Assembly: GCA_013152945.1 (NCBI GenBank)
Contig: JAADFL010000003.1
Span: 1-14,786 of the forward strand
Source: Deltaproteobacteria bacterium
Lineage (GTDB): Bacteria > Myxococcota_A > JAADFL01
Direction: 5' to 3'
Length of the DNA stretch: 14,786 bases
Shown here: positions 8,101 through 14,752 of the stretch, in pieces
Layout: each line of letters begins with the position of its first letter
Position numbering within the stretch: the stretch's first letter is position 1
Made by a program: the position numbers and the translations under genes
The notes under the pieces: model-generated
Seen by the model: only the letters and a program-made list of their open reading frames with translations
What the model was told of the DNA's origin: nothing
Databases searched by the model: none

Positions 8101-8216
8101 ATATGAGATATTACACGACGGGAAAAATAAAAGAGGATATAATCTTGGAGATAGACAGGATAATCCAATTCCATAAGGAAAATATACTCAAGCTGCTGAT
8201 GCCCGCCAGCCGTTGA
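5199..8216 (+). CDS. Three-domain fusion: CoA-transferase-like, GNAT acetyltransferase and HDAC-like deacetylase
   Basis: A soluble 1005-residue protein. Residues about 1-435 match the acetyl-CoA hydrolase/transferase family (for example SPPDDLGFCSLG, GSGAIPCAV, and the EYGSVQLTGLSLRERA tail). The catalytic Glu of the HTEM motif is replaced: the sequence reads LGIHTMVITD, with Met239, so transferase chemistry is doubtful. Residues about 450-620 are a GNAT domain with the acetyl-CoA pyrophosphate loop RGRGIG (556-561). Residues about 628-1005 are an arginase-fold histone-deacetylase-like domain with the key residues visible: H758-H759, zinc ligands D794 and H796 (DIDAHH), D883 (GADTH) and Y922 (GGGGYD). 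CoA-transferase/GNAT fusions are known as an annotated bacterial architecture; the added deacetylase is unusual. Inferred role: acetylation and deacetylation of protein lysines, perhaps acetyl-CoA synthetase, with the first domain sensing CoA esters. A polyamine or small-molecule deacetylase role is the alternative. The ATG start has AAGAAGGG about 7 bases upstream. Confidence 0.93.
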   Translation: MADWQEKFSHKMTTADIAISKLRNGQCIFIGSACSEPQKLTSSLATLGNRFVDVEVIHLMSRSRICLTSPQLAGHFRYNTFYVGKAVSDAITGGDADFTPVSLHELPGMIASGRILIDVALIQVSPPDDLGFCSLGISVDAVRAAAENAGLVIAQVNPRMPRVLGNSFIRVEDIDFLVEGDEPLITVESPVLDAISLTIGKFVADLIEDGSCLHLGSGAIPCAVTRHLEMKHDLGIHTMVITDDILRLIYSGAVSNMKKNTDRGKSVGAMAVGSEKLYDALNVTPHIELHPLNHVSDPAIISKNDNFVSVNSVLEIDLSGLGLGDALLVGQDDSGIGSNLDFVYGAHESQGGKAILALPSTSSDGSRSRIVPKITESSGLHIDRAAVDFVVTEYGSVQLTGLSLRERAIALISIAHPRFRQTLLEAAKKLRYVPSDQRINPEGGEVYPTEYEVQYTCKDGLKVKFRPIKPFDERRLKRMFYSQSPETLYARFHTTVKAIPEGTIQNLVNIDYSKDVCILGLVGPEENPRIVGMASYMYHPPSNMGEFDMVVAEDFRGRGIGSFLSHYITEIARSRGLSGMWADVLVSNEAAKTLFERMWPRAARKREGGVETFTYRFEDDDKPLHPLKSAFVYSERFSDFEYSPDHPFKPSRAKDSYRLCLRQGFLKEPWMRVVEPKPMAEERLVESHDPGYLDALKKAGQGKFDESFLGYGLGTDDCPIFKGLWDYILLYCSSTLAAVDLLLENRYELVFCPLGGFHHSGREHAEGFCYVNDVIVAIDYLLAHGLRVAFVDIDAHHCNGVQDAYYEDDRVLVISLHESGKTLYPWSGFETEIGKDKGKGYNMNIPLPRETDDECYLKAFTALVPPALSAFAPDVLIGEIGADTHRNDPLTNLKLTNNGYAGCIEILRDISPRILLLGGGGYDPDTTARSWARAWAMANNIEQTPGYMANLGGTFLGSLELDDGSLEDMRYYTTGKIKEDIILEIDRIIQFHKENILKLLMPASR

Positions 8217-8305
8217 TATGCGAATCCGGAGCCGTTGCCGATAGTCGTTTCCGCATTCCCTTATAAAAAGAAACACCCTTTGCAGTAATGTTTCGCAACA
8301 AAATG

Positions 8306-8333
8306 TTGACCATTGCGGACTCTGTGGTATTTT
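8306..8333 (+). promoter_or_regulatory. Sigma70-type promoter for the cysteine-rich lipoprotein
   Basis: TTGACC (8306-8311), 16 bases, TATTTT (8328-8333). The -35 matches consensus at five of six positions and the -10 at four. It implies a leader of roughly 50 bases before ATG 8394 and independent expression from the fusion gene, which ends 90 bases earlier. Confidence 0.45.
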
Positions 8334-8393
8334 CTAAGGTTGATGGAAGTCTTCGGCGATGTTCGAGTTACTCCTCTCAAGGAGGGAACCCTG

Positions 8394-10286
8394 ATGAATA
8401 GAAAAGAACAAACAGAACTGAAAATTTTCTTTTCCTTGCTTACATTGTATTTATTGCTGGCCCTATCCGGTTGTCCCGGCGGTTCCGGCAACAATAACAA
8501 CAACAATGAAGGTTGCCTCAACGATATCGAATGCGGCCAGGGCAAACTGTGTGACTTGAAAACCGGCAAATGCTTCGACGGCGAATGCAGGTCCAGCAAG
8601 GATTGCAGCCAGGGAGAAACATGTAAAAACTATTATTGCAAGTCTGCTTGTGAAAGTGACGATGATTGCGAGGGAGATGGAGCCAGGTGCTACCTGCCCA
8701 CCAAGTCCTGCTTTGGTGGAGAAGCCTGCGAGAAGACGTCCGACTGCAGCCAACCCGTACAAGGTCAGACATGGGTGACATGTAGTGAACTGGGGGCAAA
8801 GTGTACCCCGGATTTTCCAACTTGTACAAGGGACACGCTGGACACCGATTGTCCTGCCGGATTCGTATGCAAGTCCGGTTATTGTGCAGAAAAGCCCCCG
8901 CTATGCGGGAGTGATGAAGATTGCCCGGCCGGGTTTGTATGTAACCTGAACAATGCCCAGTGTGAACGCAGCACCAATTGTCCTGATGGTTACTGCCCGG
9001 ATCCGGTGGACGGGGTATGCCGCCGATGCCCTTGTGACGACTCGAAACAGTGCGGGGTCGAAGAATGGTGTGATGCTTTCAATTACCAGCAATGCAGAAA
9101 GAAATGCCAGGGAGACAATGATTGTTTGAAGGCAAACGGAGAGGAATGCCAGGATGACGGCACATGTAGAGCGTCCAAACTTTGCGATGTAGGCGAAGAT
9201 TGCTCTTCCTGTGCATGCAAGGAAGGGCTGGTATGTGCCACTGACCACAGGGATTCCGATAAACCCAAGAAATGCGCCACGGCATGTGACATCTACACCA
9301 ATGATTGTGATTCGGGTATGCTTTGTGAACCTGTAATGAATGGCGGAGTCTTTCCTGTAAAAGGCGGTGGATGCGTACTGCCCAACGGCGGCAAGGCTGC
9401 AGGCAATCCGTGCGACCAGGCTAATTATTGTGAAGCCAATCTCCTTTGCCAAAGCGGCACCTGCCGTACAATCTGCAACCCGGACGGCCAACCGGGTTGT
9501 GACACAAATGTCGACTGTACTGCATACATGGGCATTGGAGTTTGTGGTGACGTTGTCGGCTGCATAACCGACTCTGAATGTGGAGCTCCGGACATGATAT
9601 GCTGGGAGGAAAAATGCCAGCCGGGTTGTCACAAGTCTGATTCACCGGTGAAGTGCGTGGATTCCCAGCCGTGCGATCCGAGTACGGGCAGGTGCAAAGG
9701 TTCGGGCCGATGCAGCTCCGACTCCGAATGCAGTCCACCCGATACGATTTGCGACCTCGACAGGCAACCACCTGACTGTGTTCCAAGCTGTCTGACCGTA
9801 GGTTGCCCCGGGGGCAAGGCATGCGATCCCACGACCGGAAGGTGTAAAGACAAGTGTGCCGGTGATGAAAGTTGCAACCCTCCAAAGACCATCTGCGAAC
9901 ATGATGTTTGCATTCTCGGATGCAATGAGCCCGGCGGCCTGGATTGCGGTGACCAGGAATGCATCAAGGCTACAGGAAGGTGTGGGCAGGCAAACTACTG
10001 CGAAAAGGATTCGGACTGCAACCCGCCCATGACGAAATGCGATGAAGACTGGAAAAACTGCGTAGACGGATGCGGGACAAAAGGATGCGATGCAGGATAT
10101 GAATGCGATAATGAATCCGGTGACTGCGTTTACAACCCCTGTACACACATTGGATGTCCGTGTACAGGCTTTGCCGATTGCGATCCCGGCCTTTTTTGTG
10201 GAACATTCACTAAAACATGCACCAAGACTTGTGGTGGCGACCAGGACTGTGCTCCTTACTACTGCACGAATGGCTTTTGCCAATAG
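8394..10286 (+). CDS. Cysteine-rich surface lipoprotein with tandem eight-cysteine repeats
   Basis: A 630-residue exported lipoprotein of unknown function. The start is ATG 8394 with AAGGAGGG 8 bases upstream. An in-frame earlier start would put charged sequence ahead of the signal peptide. A hydrophobic stretch (about 11-24) leads to the lipobox LSGC with lipidated Cys27. The +2 residue is Pro, not Asp, which by the usual rule favours the outer membrane. A Gly/Asn linker including six Asn follows. The rest holds about 96 cysteines in C-x5-C-x6-C style clusters with many Asp/Glu, resembling the disulfide-rich modules common in myxobacterial-type surface proteins. The last part (residues about 390-585) has four tandem repeats of 48-50 residues with exactly eight cysteines each. 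There are no catalytic motifs. A disulfide-bonded, possibly calcium-binding stalk or adhesin is plausible but unproven. Confidence 0.9.
   Translation: MNRKEQTELKIFFSLLTLYLLLALSGCPGGSGNNNNNNEGCLNDIECGQGKLCDLKTGKCFDGECRSSKDCSQGETCKNYYCKSACESDDDCEGDGARCYLPTKSCFGGEACEKTSDCSQPVQGQTWVTCSELGAKCTPDFPTCTRDTLDTDCPAGFVCKSGYCAEKPPLCGSDEDCPAGFVCNLNNAQCERSTNCPDGYCPDPVDGVCRRCPCDDSKQCGVEEWCDAFNYQQCRKKCQGDNDCLKANGEECQDDGTCRASKLCDVGEDCSSCACKEGLVCATDHRDSDKPKKCATACDIYTNDCDSGMLCEPVMNGGVFPVKGGGCVLPNGGKAAGNPCDQANYCEANLLCQSGTCRTICNPDGQPGCDTNVDCTAYMGIGVCGDVVGCITDSECGAPDMICWEEKCQPGCHKSDSPVKCVDSQPCDPSTGRCKGSGRCSSDSECSPPDTICDLDRQPPDCVPSCLTVGCPGGKACDPTTGRCKDKCAGDESCNPPKTICEHDVCILGCNEPGGLDCGDQECIKATGRCGQANYCEKDSDCNPPMTKCDEDWKNCVDGCGTKGCDAGYECDNESGDCVYNPCTHIGCPCTGFADCDPGLFCGTFTKTCTKTCGGDQDCAPYYCTNGFCQ
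9561..10145 (+). repeat. Four tandem eight-cysteine protein repeats
   Basis: The first cysteines of the repeats are at residues 390, 440, 488 and 536 of the lipoprotein. Every repeat has eight cysteines in the pattern C-x5-C-x6-C-x(4-8)-C-x3-C-x(4-8)-C-x(4-5)-C-x6-C. Shared motifs include DSEC.PP.T.C near the start and CDP.TGRC at the end. The DNA of the copies has diverged, so this is an old protein-level duplication and not a recent tandem DNA repeat. Confidence 0.8.
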
Positions 10287-10385
10287 CGTCTGCAGTCTTT
10301 ACCGGCGATAGAGTTCTCTTGGAAGGTATTTAATTTTCCCGGGTTGCCGGGCAATCCAAACTTCTCTTGCTGAATTGCAGAATGT

Positions 10386-10946
10386 TCAGCGTTTCGCCGC
10401 ACCATGCCAGTTCGTTCCGGGAAACACAATATCCTTCAACATTTTCAACGCCCATTTTCCGAGTTCCGGGTTGGAAGCGATCACGGCTTTTTCAGGCACT
10501 TCAACGGCAAAGCCCAACATCGCGGCCTCGGCTGCGGAATAATGAACAGTTCCCTCGGTGCATAGGCCCACGATTATCAAATGATTGACCCGCTCTTCTT
10601 TAAGTATATTCTCTATGCTGGTTCCCTTGAAAATACTGATCCTCTTAAAATCGAGGATATAGTCGCCGGGCTCGGGATCCAGGTCTTCCACAACTTCGGC
10701 TCCAATGGTTTCCTTCAAAGCGTACTCGTGGCCGTTCTTGAATACGGAATCGCCCTTTTCATGAACTTCCCTCATGTATATTACCATGCCGTTTTCTTTC
10801 CTGACCCGCTTGGCTAGCTTCGCAATAGGATCAATGATGTCCACCGCTCCTTTAACAGGATTGGAGCCTCCATCGAACACAAAATCATTTTGCATCTTTA
10901 TTATCAGGAGCGCTGTCCTGTCTTTTTCCGGTTCCGTGCTGCTCAT
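10386..10946 (-). CDS. Isochorismatase-fold protein, probably catalytically inactive
   Basis: A 186-residue cytoplasmic protein of the isochorismatase-like hydrolase superfamily, which includes nicotinamidases and isochorismatases and normally uses an Asp-Lys-Cys triad. The fold is recognisable: LLIIKMQNDF (13-22), SIFKGTSIENIL (104-115) and IIVGLCTEGTV (124-134). All three triad positions differ: Lys17 replaces Asp in the xDMQNDF motif, Phe100 sits where Lys of KxRYSxF is expected (with Lys101 next to it), and Thr133 replaces the nucleophilic Cys of GxxTDxCV. A nearby Cys129 is not at the usual position. It may be a pseudoenzyme or have different chemistry. The start is ATG 10946: GGAG lies 6 bases upstream, and the in-frame TTG at 10958 overlaps that ribosome site. 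It is last in a minus-strand series, 127 bases after the PKD lipoprotein, and converges on the cysteine-rich gene. Confidence 0.85.
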   Translation of the reverse strand: MSSTEPEKDRTALLIIKMQNDFVFDGGSNPVKGAVDIIDPIAKLAKRVRKENGMVIYMREVHEKGDSVFKNGHEYALKETIGAEVVEDLDPEPGDYILDFKRISIFKGTSIENILKEERVNHLIIVGLCTEGTVHYSAAEAAMLGFAVEVPEKAVIASNPELGKWALKMLKDIVFPGTNWHGAAKR

Positions 10947-11073
10947 GTGGTACTCCAAGCCGGCAATTCAGTCATTTTCCACCTTCCCCCCTTTTTCTTG
11001 CTGCGATTCAAGAGGCAAAACCTATCGTGTACGCATTATGTCCGTTGCAGTCATTCTCCAAAAGCACTCCATT

Positions 11074-12420
11074 TCATTTCCGAATGGAAGCGGAGCCTCC
11101 CCTGTATATAGTGGAAGTAGCCATGAAATAACCCTCTTCACCGCTGTACAACCTTTGATGCTCACCCCTTGTAAGCATGATACTCAAACTTTGCGATCCA
11201 TCCGGAATCAAACCTGTTGCTTCCCCGGATACCTTGAAGGAACCTGTATCCATGGGTGTACAAATACAATCGTAACTAACGCCGGTCTCTTCGTTTGCTG
11301 TTGTGATGACAATGGTCATTCTTTCCACCTGATCGTCGATGGCGCCGCTCCAGCGTATTGCCACGGCATCACCAGGGGTAAAATACAAGTCCCGGTCGGT
11401 CAGGTCAGGCTCGGTTATCTGGAAATCCGCAGGTGTGGTCAGTATTCCTGACATGGGCGGAACCGTTTCATCCTTGTTTCCTTCAATTTCTATTGTAAGC
11501 ATCGACGAGTAGTCGAATATCCTTTGCGCATCCTTTGCAATATTCGACTTGTAACTTATCCCGCCGTTATCACCCTCTTGAGGCGCCAGGACTATCGGAT
11601 CAATGATTCCCCCGGAAATGGTAATAAGGCCTCCGGACAATGTTTCCGAAGGCAAGCAATCCTTGCCCGGATCATCGGGCCTGGCTATCGTCACCCTGCA
11701 ATCTCCAATATCAGTTACCTGGTGTTGATATCCGCAATCCTGGACCTTCGGCCTGCTGAATCCGGCAAACGCGGACACACTCGTTCTCGTTTCTCCCTTG
11801 AACTCCACGAGCGCCACGTACCCACTGAACTTGGTCTTTTCTTGTTGTTCCTGCTCTTCTTGTTCGGATTTTTCTTCTTGTGCGTCCTGTTCGTTTGAAA
11901 CATCACTTGGGACATCGTTTTCATCGACAAAAAGGTCGAGAGAGGCGTCTTCCTCATCGCCCGTCTCCCCTGCATCAGGTTCAAAAGGCTCATCAAGTCG
12001 TTCCAACTCGTTCCCGGCCCGGTCGATTTCCATGCCGTATTCTTCAGGCCGTTTTTTTACCTCTACAGGTTTCGCAGCCTGCGATATGCCTCCATTGTTA
12101 TCCCGTATTTCGAGCTTGACCCAATAAATGCCTTGCTTTGAAAAGATGTGCTCCATTTTCGGTCCGGATGTCTTGTACCAACGTGCCGGAGATGAATCCC
12201 CAAAATCAAAAGCATATTCAACAATGGCTCCATCCCTGTCAATCGAAGCGGAAGCATCGAAAAAAACTTTTTCTCCAGGTTCGGGTTCAGCCGGACTGTA
12301 GACAAAGTCCGCCGTCGGAAGCTTGTTACTCCCATTACTACAGGCGAATAATGGTATTGCAAATAATACCGAAGAGGCCCGAACAAGGAATGCCAATCTT
12401 GAGTCACTGCCGTGTTTCAT
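11074..12420 (-). CDS. PKD-domain lipoprotein with acidic linker
   Basis: A 448-residue exported lipoprotein. From ATG 12420 a signal peptide leads to the lipobox LFAC with Cys27 as the lipid site. Residues about 35-120 form a PKD-type immunoglobulin-like beta domain with its typical signatures (DASASIDRDG, YAFDFGD, HIFSKQGIYWVKLEIRD). Residues about 125-195 are a highly acidic, low-complexity linker ending in a Glu/Gln-rich run. Residues about 195-448 form a mainly beta C-terminal region with a few cysteines (CGYQHQ, GDCRV, KDCLP, DCIC) that I do not recognise; similar regions occur in other deltaproteobacterial-type lipoproteins. Role: surface or periplasmic binding, inferred. TTG 12450 is an alternative in-frame start but would add residues before the signal peptide. 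A promoter is visible at 12506-12535. Confidence 0.88.
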   Translation of the reverse strand: MKHGSDSRLAFLVRASSVLFAIPLFACSNGSNKLPTADFVYSPAEPEPGEKVFFDASASIDRDGAIVEYAFDFGDSSPARWYKTSGPKMEHIFSKQGIYWVKLEIRDNNGGISQAAKPVEVKKRPEEYGMEIDRAGNELERLDEPFEPDAGETGDEEDASLDLFVDENDVPSDVSNEQDAQEEKSEQEEQEQQEKTKFSGYVALVEFKGETRTSVSAFAGFSRPKVQDCGYQHQVTDIGDCRVTIARPDDPGKDCLPSETLSGGLITISGGIIDPIVLAPQEGDNGGISYKSNIAKDAQRIFDYSSMLTIEIEGNKDETVPPMSGILTTPADFQITEPDLTDRDLYFTPGDAVAIRWSGAIDDQVERMTIVITTANEETGVSYDCICTPMDTGSFKVSGEATGLIPDGSQSLSIMLTRGEHQRLYSGEEGYFMATSTIYRGGSASIRK

Positions 12421-12505
12421 AATAAATGCATTGCCTCCCGAACCCTCCAAAGCCGCTCACAGCCCAACCAAACAAACTCAATGCAGCCGGGCTCCATTAA
12501 AAATA

Positions 12506-12535
12506 ATGATAAGTAACAAATACGCCTGCGGTCAA
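12506..12535 (-). promoter_or_regulatory. Promoter for the PKD lipoprotein
   Basis: On the minus strand, TTGACC (12535-12530), 18 bases, TATCAT (12511-12506). Both boxes match the sigma70 consensus at five of six positions. It implies a leader of about 80 bases and separate control from the two membrane-protein genes upstream, whose last stop codon is at 12558-12560. Confidence 0.5.
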
Positions 12536-12557
12536 CCTTGCTGTTGCTTCGAGTAAT

Positions 12558-13040
12558 TCAATTATCATCTTGCAGGACCTTTTTCCTGGCTGTTCGGGAC
12601 ATTTCACGAATCTGTTGCACCAATTTTTTATGTTTAACCAGAAAAGGGGTGAAAGAAAAATATCCTTTCAGCGTAATTACCTGGTACTCTGTGAGCATCC
12701 ATGAGTACACAGCCCCTTCGTATACGTAAATTCGCAGCACATCCGACCAATCCGCGTTCACTCTTTTTAACGGCCCCTTGTATCGCAGACCTTCTTTGCA
12801 GACCCTGATCTCCGTCAACCAGTAAATCGAACCGAAAAACATGAAAAAAATTACAAAAAATCCGGCCCCTATGTACATTGTTAATCTTTGCTCATCCGAC
12901 ATTATCAAAATTGTCAATATCGCTCCCCAAAAAGATGCTGCAATCAAAACAGGCACCTTGATGAGCAATGAATATCTGTAGATTACCTCATTGAAGCCGG
13001 TGTTTTGTGCATCGGTATTTTTTCCCTGTGACTTTTTCAC
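12558..13040 (-). CDS. Two-helix membrane protein with bacterial PH-like domain
   Basis: A 160-residue protein of unknown function. Two hydrophobic segments (residues about 25-47 and 54-75) form a membrane hairpin. The C-terminal part (about 77-150) resembles the small beta-barrel PH-like domains that follow such hairpins in bacteria. Characteristic features are EIRVCKEGLRYKGP followed by a conserved-type Trp-Ser-Asp (ADWSDVLRIYV) and a basic C-terminal helix. The start is GTG 13040 with AGGAG only 3 bases away, an unusually short gap. No other in-frame start precedes the first helix convincingly. It follows the neighbouring membrane-protein gene by 44 bases and is probably co-transcribed with it. 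Confidence 0.72.
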   Translation of the reverse strand: MKKSQGKNTDAQNTGFNEVIYRYSLLIKVPVLIAASFWGAILTILIMSDEQRLTMYIGAGFFVIFFMFFGSIYWLTEIRVCKEGLRYKGPLKRVNADWSDVLRIYVYEGAVYSWMLTEYQVITLKGYFSFTPFLVKHKKLVQQIREMSRTARKKVLQDDN

Positions 13041-13084
13041 AAGCTCCTGTCCAGGTCGACGGTTTCATGGGATTTTCAATGCGA

Positions 13085-13429
13085 TCATCCTTTACCCGTG
13101 GTTTCATCCTCTTTTTCCGTTTGTTCCAGGTCCTCCACCATTTCGGTCACGGATCTATGCCTGAGCACCATCAACATTGCCAATCCGCCCATAAAGGCCA
13201 GGAAGAATCCCACGTATATTGCTGCTTGATCCCGATCCCTTCTGACCGATGCTTCAACAGTCTCCTTACTCCATCCCTGATTACCGTTCTCTTTGTCCTT
13301 GAGCAACGAGTCCTCATATCTTCTCTGCGAGGCATCCTGTGTAAGATACGCAGTGATGCCGACAAGTAATCCGGAAACGATGAGCACCACCGAGAAGAAC
13401 AAACCGCCTCTTTGTAAAAAACCTTTCAT
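13085..13429 (-). CDS. Small two-helix membrane protein, unknown function
   Basis: A 114-residue protein with two predicted transmembrane helices (about 9-29 and 69-89), a charged extracytoplasmic loop of about 39 residues between them, and a charged, acidic C-terminal tail (about 90-114) on the cytoplasmic side. I do not recognise a family. The start is ATG 13429 with GGAGG 9 bases upstream. It is the first gene of the minus-strand series, followed after 44 bases by the PH-like membrane protein, so the two may act together. An extended -10 promoter lies just upstream (13482-13490). Confidence 0.7.
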   Translation of the reverse strand: MKGFLQRGGLFFSVVLIVSGLLVGITAYLTQDASQRRYEDSLLKDKENGNQGWSKETVEASVRRDRDQAAIYVGFFLAFMGGLAMLMVLRHRSVTEMVEDLEQTEKEDETTGKG

Positions 13430-13481
13430 TGTAACCGGCCTCCAACACCCTCTATCAGGTCATCAAGCACAATTCAAATTT

Positions 13482-13490
13482 ATCATACCA
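13482..13490 (-). promoter_or_regulatory. Extended -10 promoter for the minus-strand membrane-protein genes
   Basis: On the minus strand, TGGTATGAT is an extended -10 element (TG, one base, then TATGAT at five of six matches). The -35 region (TTCAGG) is weak, as is common for extended -10 promoters. It lies about 50 bases ahead of ATG 13429. Confidence 0.4.
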
Positions 13491-13533
13491 TTACCAGGTA
13501 ATCCACCTGAACTATCGCCCAATTCTACCGGGT

Positions 13534-13562
13534 TTGAAAACATTTAAAAAAGGTTGTACCAT
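13534..13562 (+). promoter_or_regulatory. Promoter for the secreted TPR protein
   Basis: TTGAAA (13534-13539), exactly 17 bases, TACCAT (13557-13562): five of six and four of six consensus matches, with ideal spacing. The leader to ATG 13630 is about 60 bases. It diverges from the minus-strand promoter about 45 bases away, so the two could share a regulator. Confidence 0.45.
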
Positions 13563-13629
13563 ACTTGGCGATTATGGTTGATCAGATGCTCGTAAACATG
13601 ATGCCTATGATAAAGCATGGAGGTCTCCA

Positions 13630-14682
13630 ATGCGTTTGGATTCATTAATTTCCATTACAATCCTATTCGCCGTGATTTATGGTCCCATTGGAAAGGCACA
13701 GGAACAGCAGAGAAAAATACCGGTCAGCCAAAACCCTGAAATAAAAAAAATAGAAACAAAAGAATCAGACTTCGAGAAATTGATTGAAGAAGCAAACACC
13801 TCATTCAGATTCCTGGATTTCGAAGGGGCCTTGCAAAAGCTGGAGCAGGCCAGGGTATTGCCCGGAATAACCCGGATAGACCTTGAAAGAATACTTGCCT
13901 TGAAAGGCATGTGCCTGGCTCCGCTGGGAAGAGATAAAGAAGCGGAATATGCATTCAAGGCCCTATTGTCATTGGACCCGGCGTATCGACTGGATCCGGA
14001 CTTGTCGCCAAGGTACAGGACCCCGTTCAACAGGGTTCTTGAACAAGGCATACCCAGGCTGGTTGTTGAAATTCATGCTCCAAAATTCGTCACCACTGGG
14101 AAAAACCTCGTATTCTCTATAGACAAGGTAAGCGATCCCGCGAAGCTGGCAGACCATGCTCTGATACATTACAAGAATACGGGACAAGGAGGTTACACCT
14201 CCCAGGTTATCGATCTTCCCGAGCCGCCGGGTTCAACAGAACTGAATTTGAAACCTGCCGAATGGCAACAAGATGATAAAGGACCAATCGAGTGGTACGG
14301 AGAGATTTTCGACCGGCATGGAATCTTACTTATGACAAAGGCGGATCCGCAGTATCCCTTGTCAATTGAAGTCAGAAAGAACAAACCGAAACCCAAGAAG
14401 GCTGTTGCACTCACAGAGCCGGCAAGGCCAACCGACAACAATTCACCTGAAGTGCTGACCGCGAACCTGGAAGGCAATATGAAACACAAGCTTGAGATGC
14501 CGAATCCACCAAGTCCGGGTGCTGAAAACAACAAGGTCCGGGAAAGCTCCTGGTACAAGAAATGGTGGGTATGGTCTTTGATCGGAGGAAGCGCCGTTGC
14601 GGTTGCAGCAACTGCGGCGATACTGGCAACAGCTCTGAAACCCACCAACGGCTCACGGGACCTAACCTTGGTTTTTCACTAA
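13630..14682 (+). CDS. Secreted TPR-containing protein with C-terminal membrane helix
   Basis: A 350-residue exported protein with no known enzyme domain. The start is ATG 13630 with GGAGGT 5 bases upstream. A signal peptide (about 1-23, likely cleaved after GKA) is followed by charged sequence and a tetratricopeptide-like helical region (about 50-125) with the typical LDFEGALQKLEQAR and LGRDKEAEYAFKALLSLDP helices. A beta-rich middle part (about 140-255) resembles the C-terminal domain often linked to these TPRs in myxobacterial-type proteins. A Pro/Asn-rich low-complexity linker (about 258-305) precedes one transmembrane helix (about 312-335) and a short tail. This layout suggests a periplasmic protein-interaction module held in the inner membrane. 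It is separated by a divergent promoter region from the minus-strand membrane-protein genes. Confidence 0.85.
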   Translation: MRLDSLISITILFAVIYGPIGKAQEQQRKIPVSQNPEIKKIETKESDFEKLIEEANTSFRFLDFEGALQKLEQARVLPGITRIDLERILALKGMCLAPLGRDKEAEYAFKALLSLDPAYRLDPDLSPRYRTPFNRVLEQGIPRLVVEIHAPKFVTTGKNLVFSIDKVSDPAKLADHALIHYKNTGQGGYTSQVIDLPEPPGSTELNLKPAEWQQDDKGPIEWYGEIFDRHGILLMTKADPQYPLSIEVRKNKPKPKKAVALTEPARPTDNNSPEVLTANLEGNMKHKLEMPNPPSPGAENNKVRESSWYKKWWVWSLIGGSAVAVAATAAILATALKPTNGSRDLTLVFH

Positions 14683-14752
14683 CCGGGACCTTCATATTTG
14701 CTCCGAAGTCTGATTTGTCATAGTCTATTAATCAATTTAGTCAACGGTGTAC

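Noticed and set aside
5199-8216. The possibility that the fusion is two or three separate genes joined by a sequencing error
   Set aside because: The frame is continuous with motifs of all three domains in phase, and the inter-domain stretches (about 435-450 and 620-640) look like normal linkers with no internal ribosome site and start that stood out.
8222-8248. Imperfect stem (GAATCCGGA / TCCGCATTC) after the fusion gene
   Set aside because: Nine pairs with a mismatch around a 20-base loop and no T-run; likely chance.
8901-9632. 243-codon minus-strand frame inside the cysteine-rich gene
   Set aside because: It mirrors the biased codons of the cysteine-rich plus-strand protein, is lacking a ribosome site, and its product resembles no family. 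The plus-strand lipoprotein explains the region.
10338-10351. CCCGG-GTTG-CCGGG hairpin between the convergent genes, as a shared terminator
   Set aside because: Only five base pairs and no T-run on either strand. Its position is right for a terminator but the structure is too weak to call.
10947-11073. Promoter for the isochorismatase-like gene
   Set aside because: CATAAT is a good -10 match on the minus strand, but no -35 of reasonable quality lies at the right distance.
10774-11451. 225-codon plus-strand frame opposite the isochorismatase-like and PKD genes
   Set aside because: It crosses the junction of two well-supported minus-strand genes, and its translation shows no domain or signal peptide.
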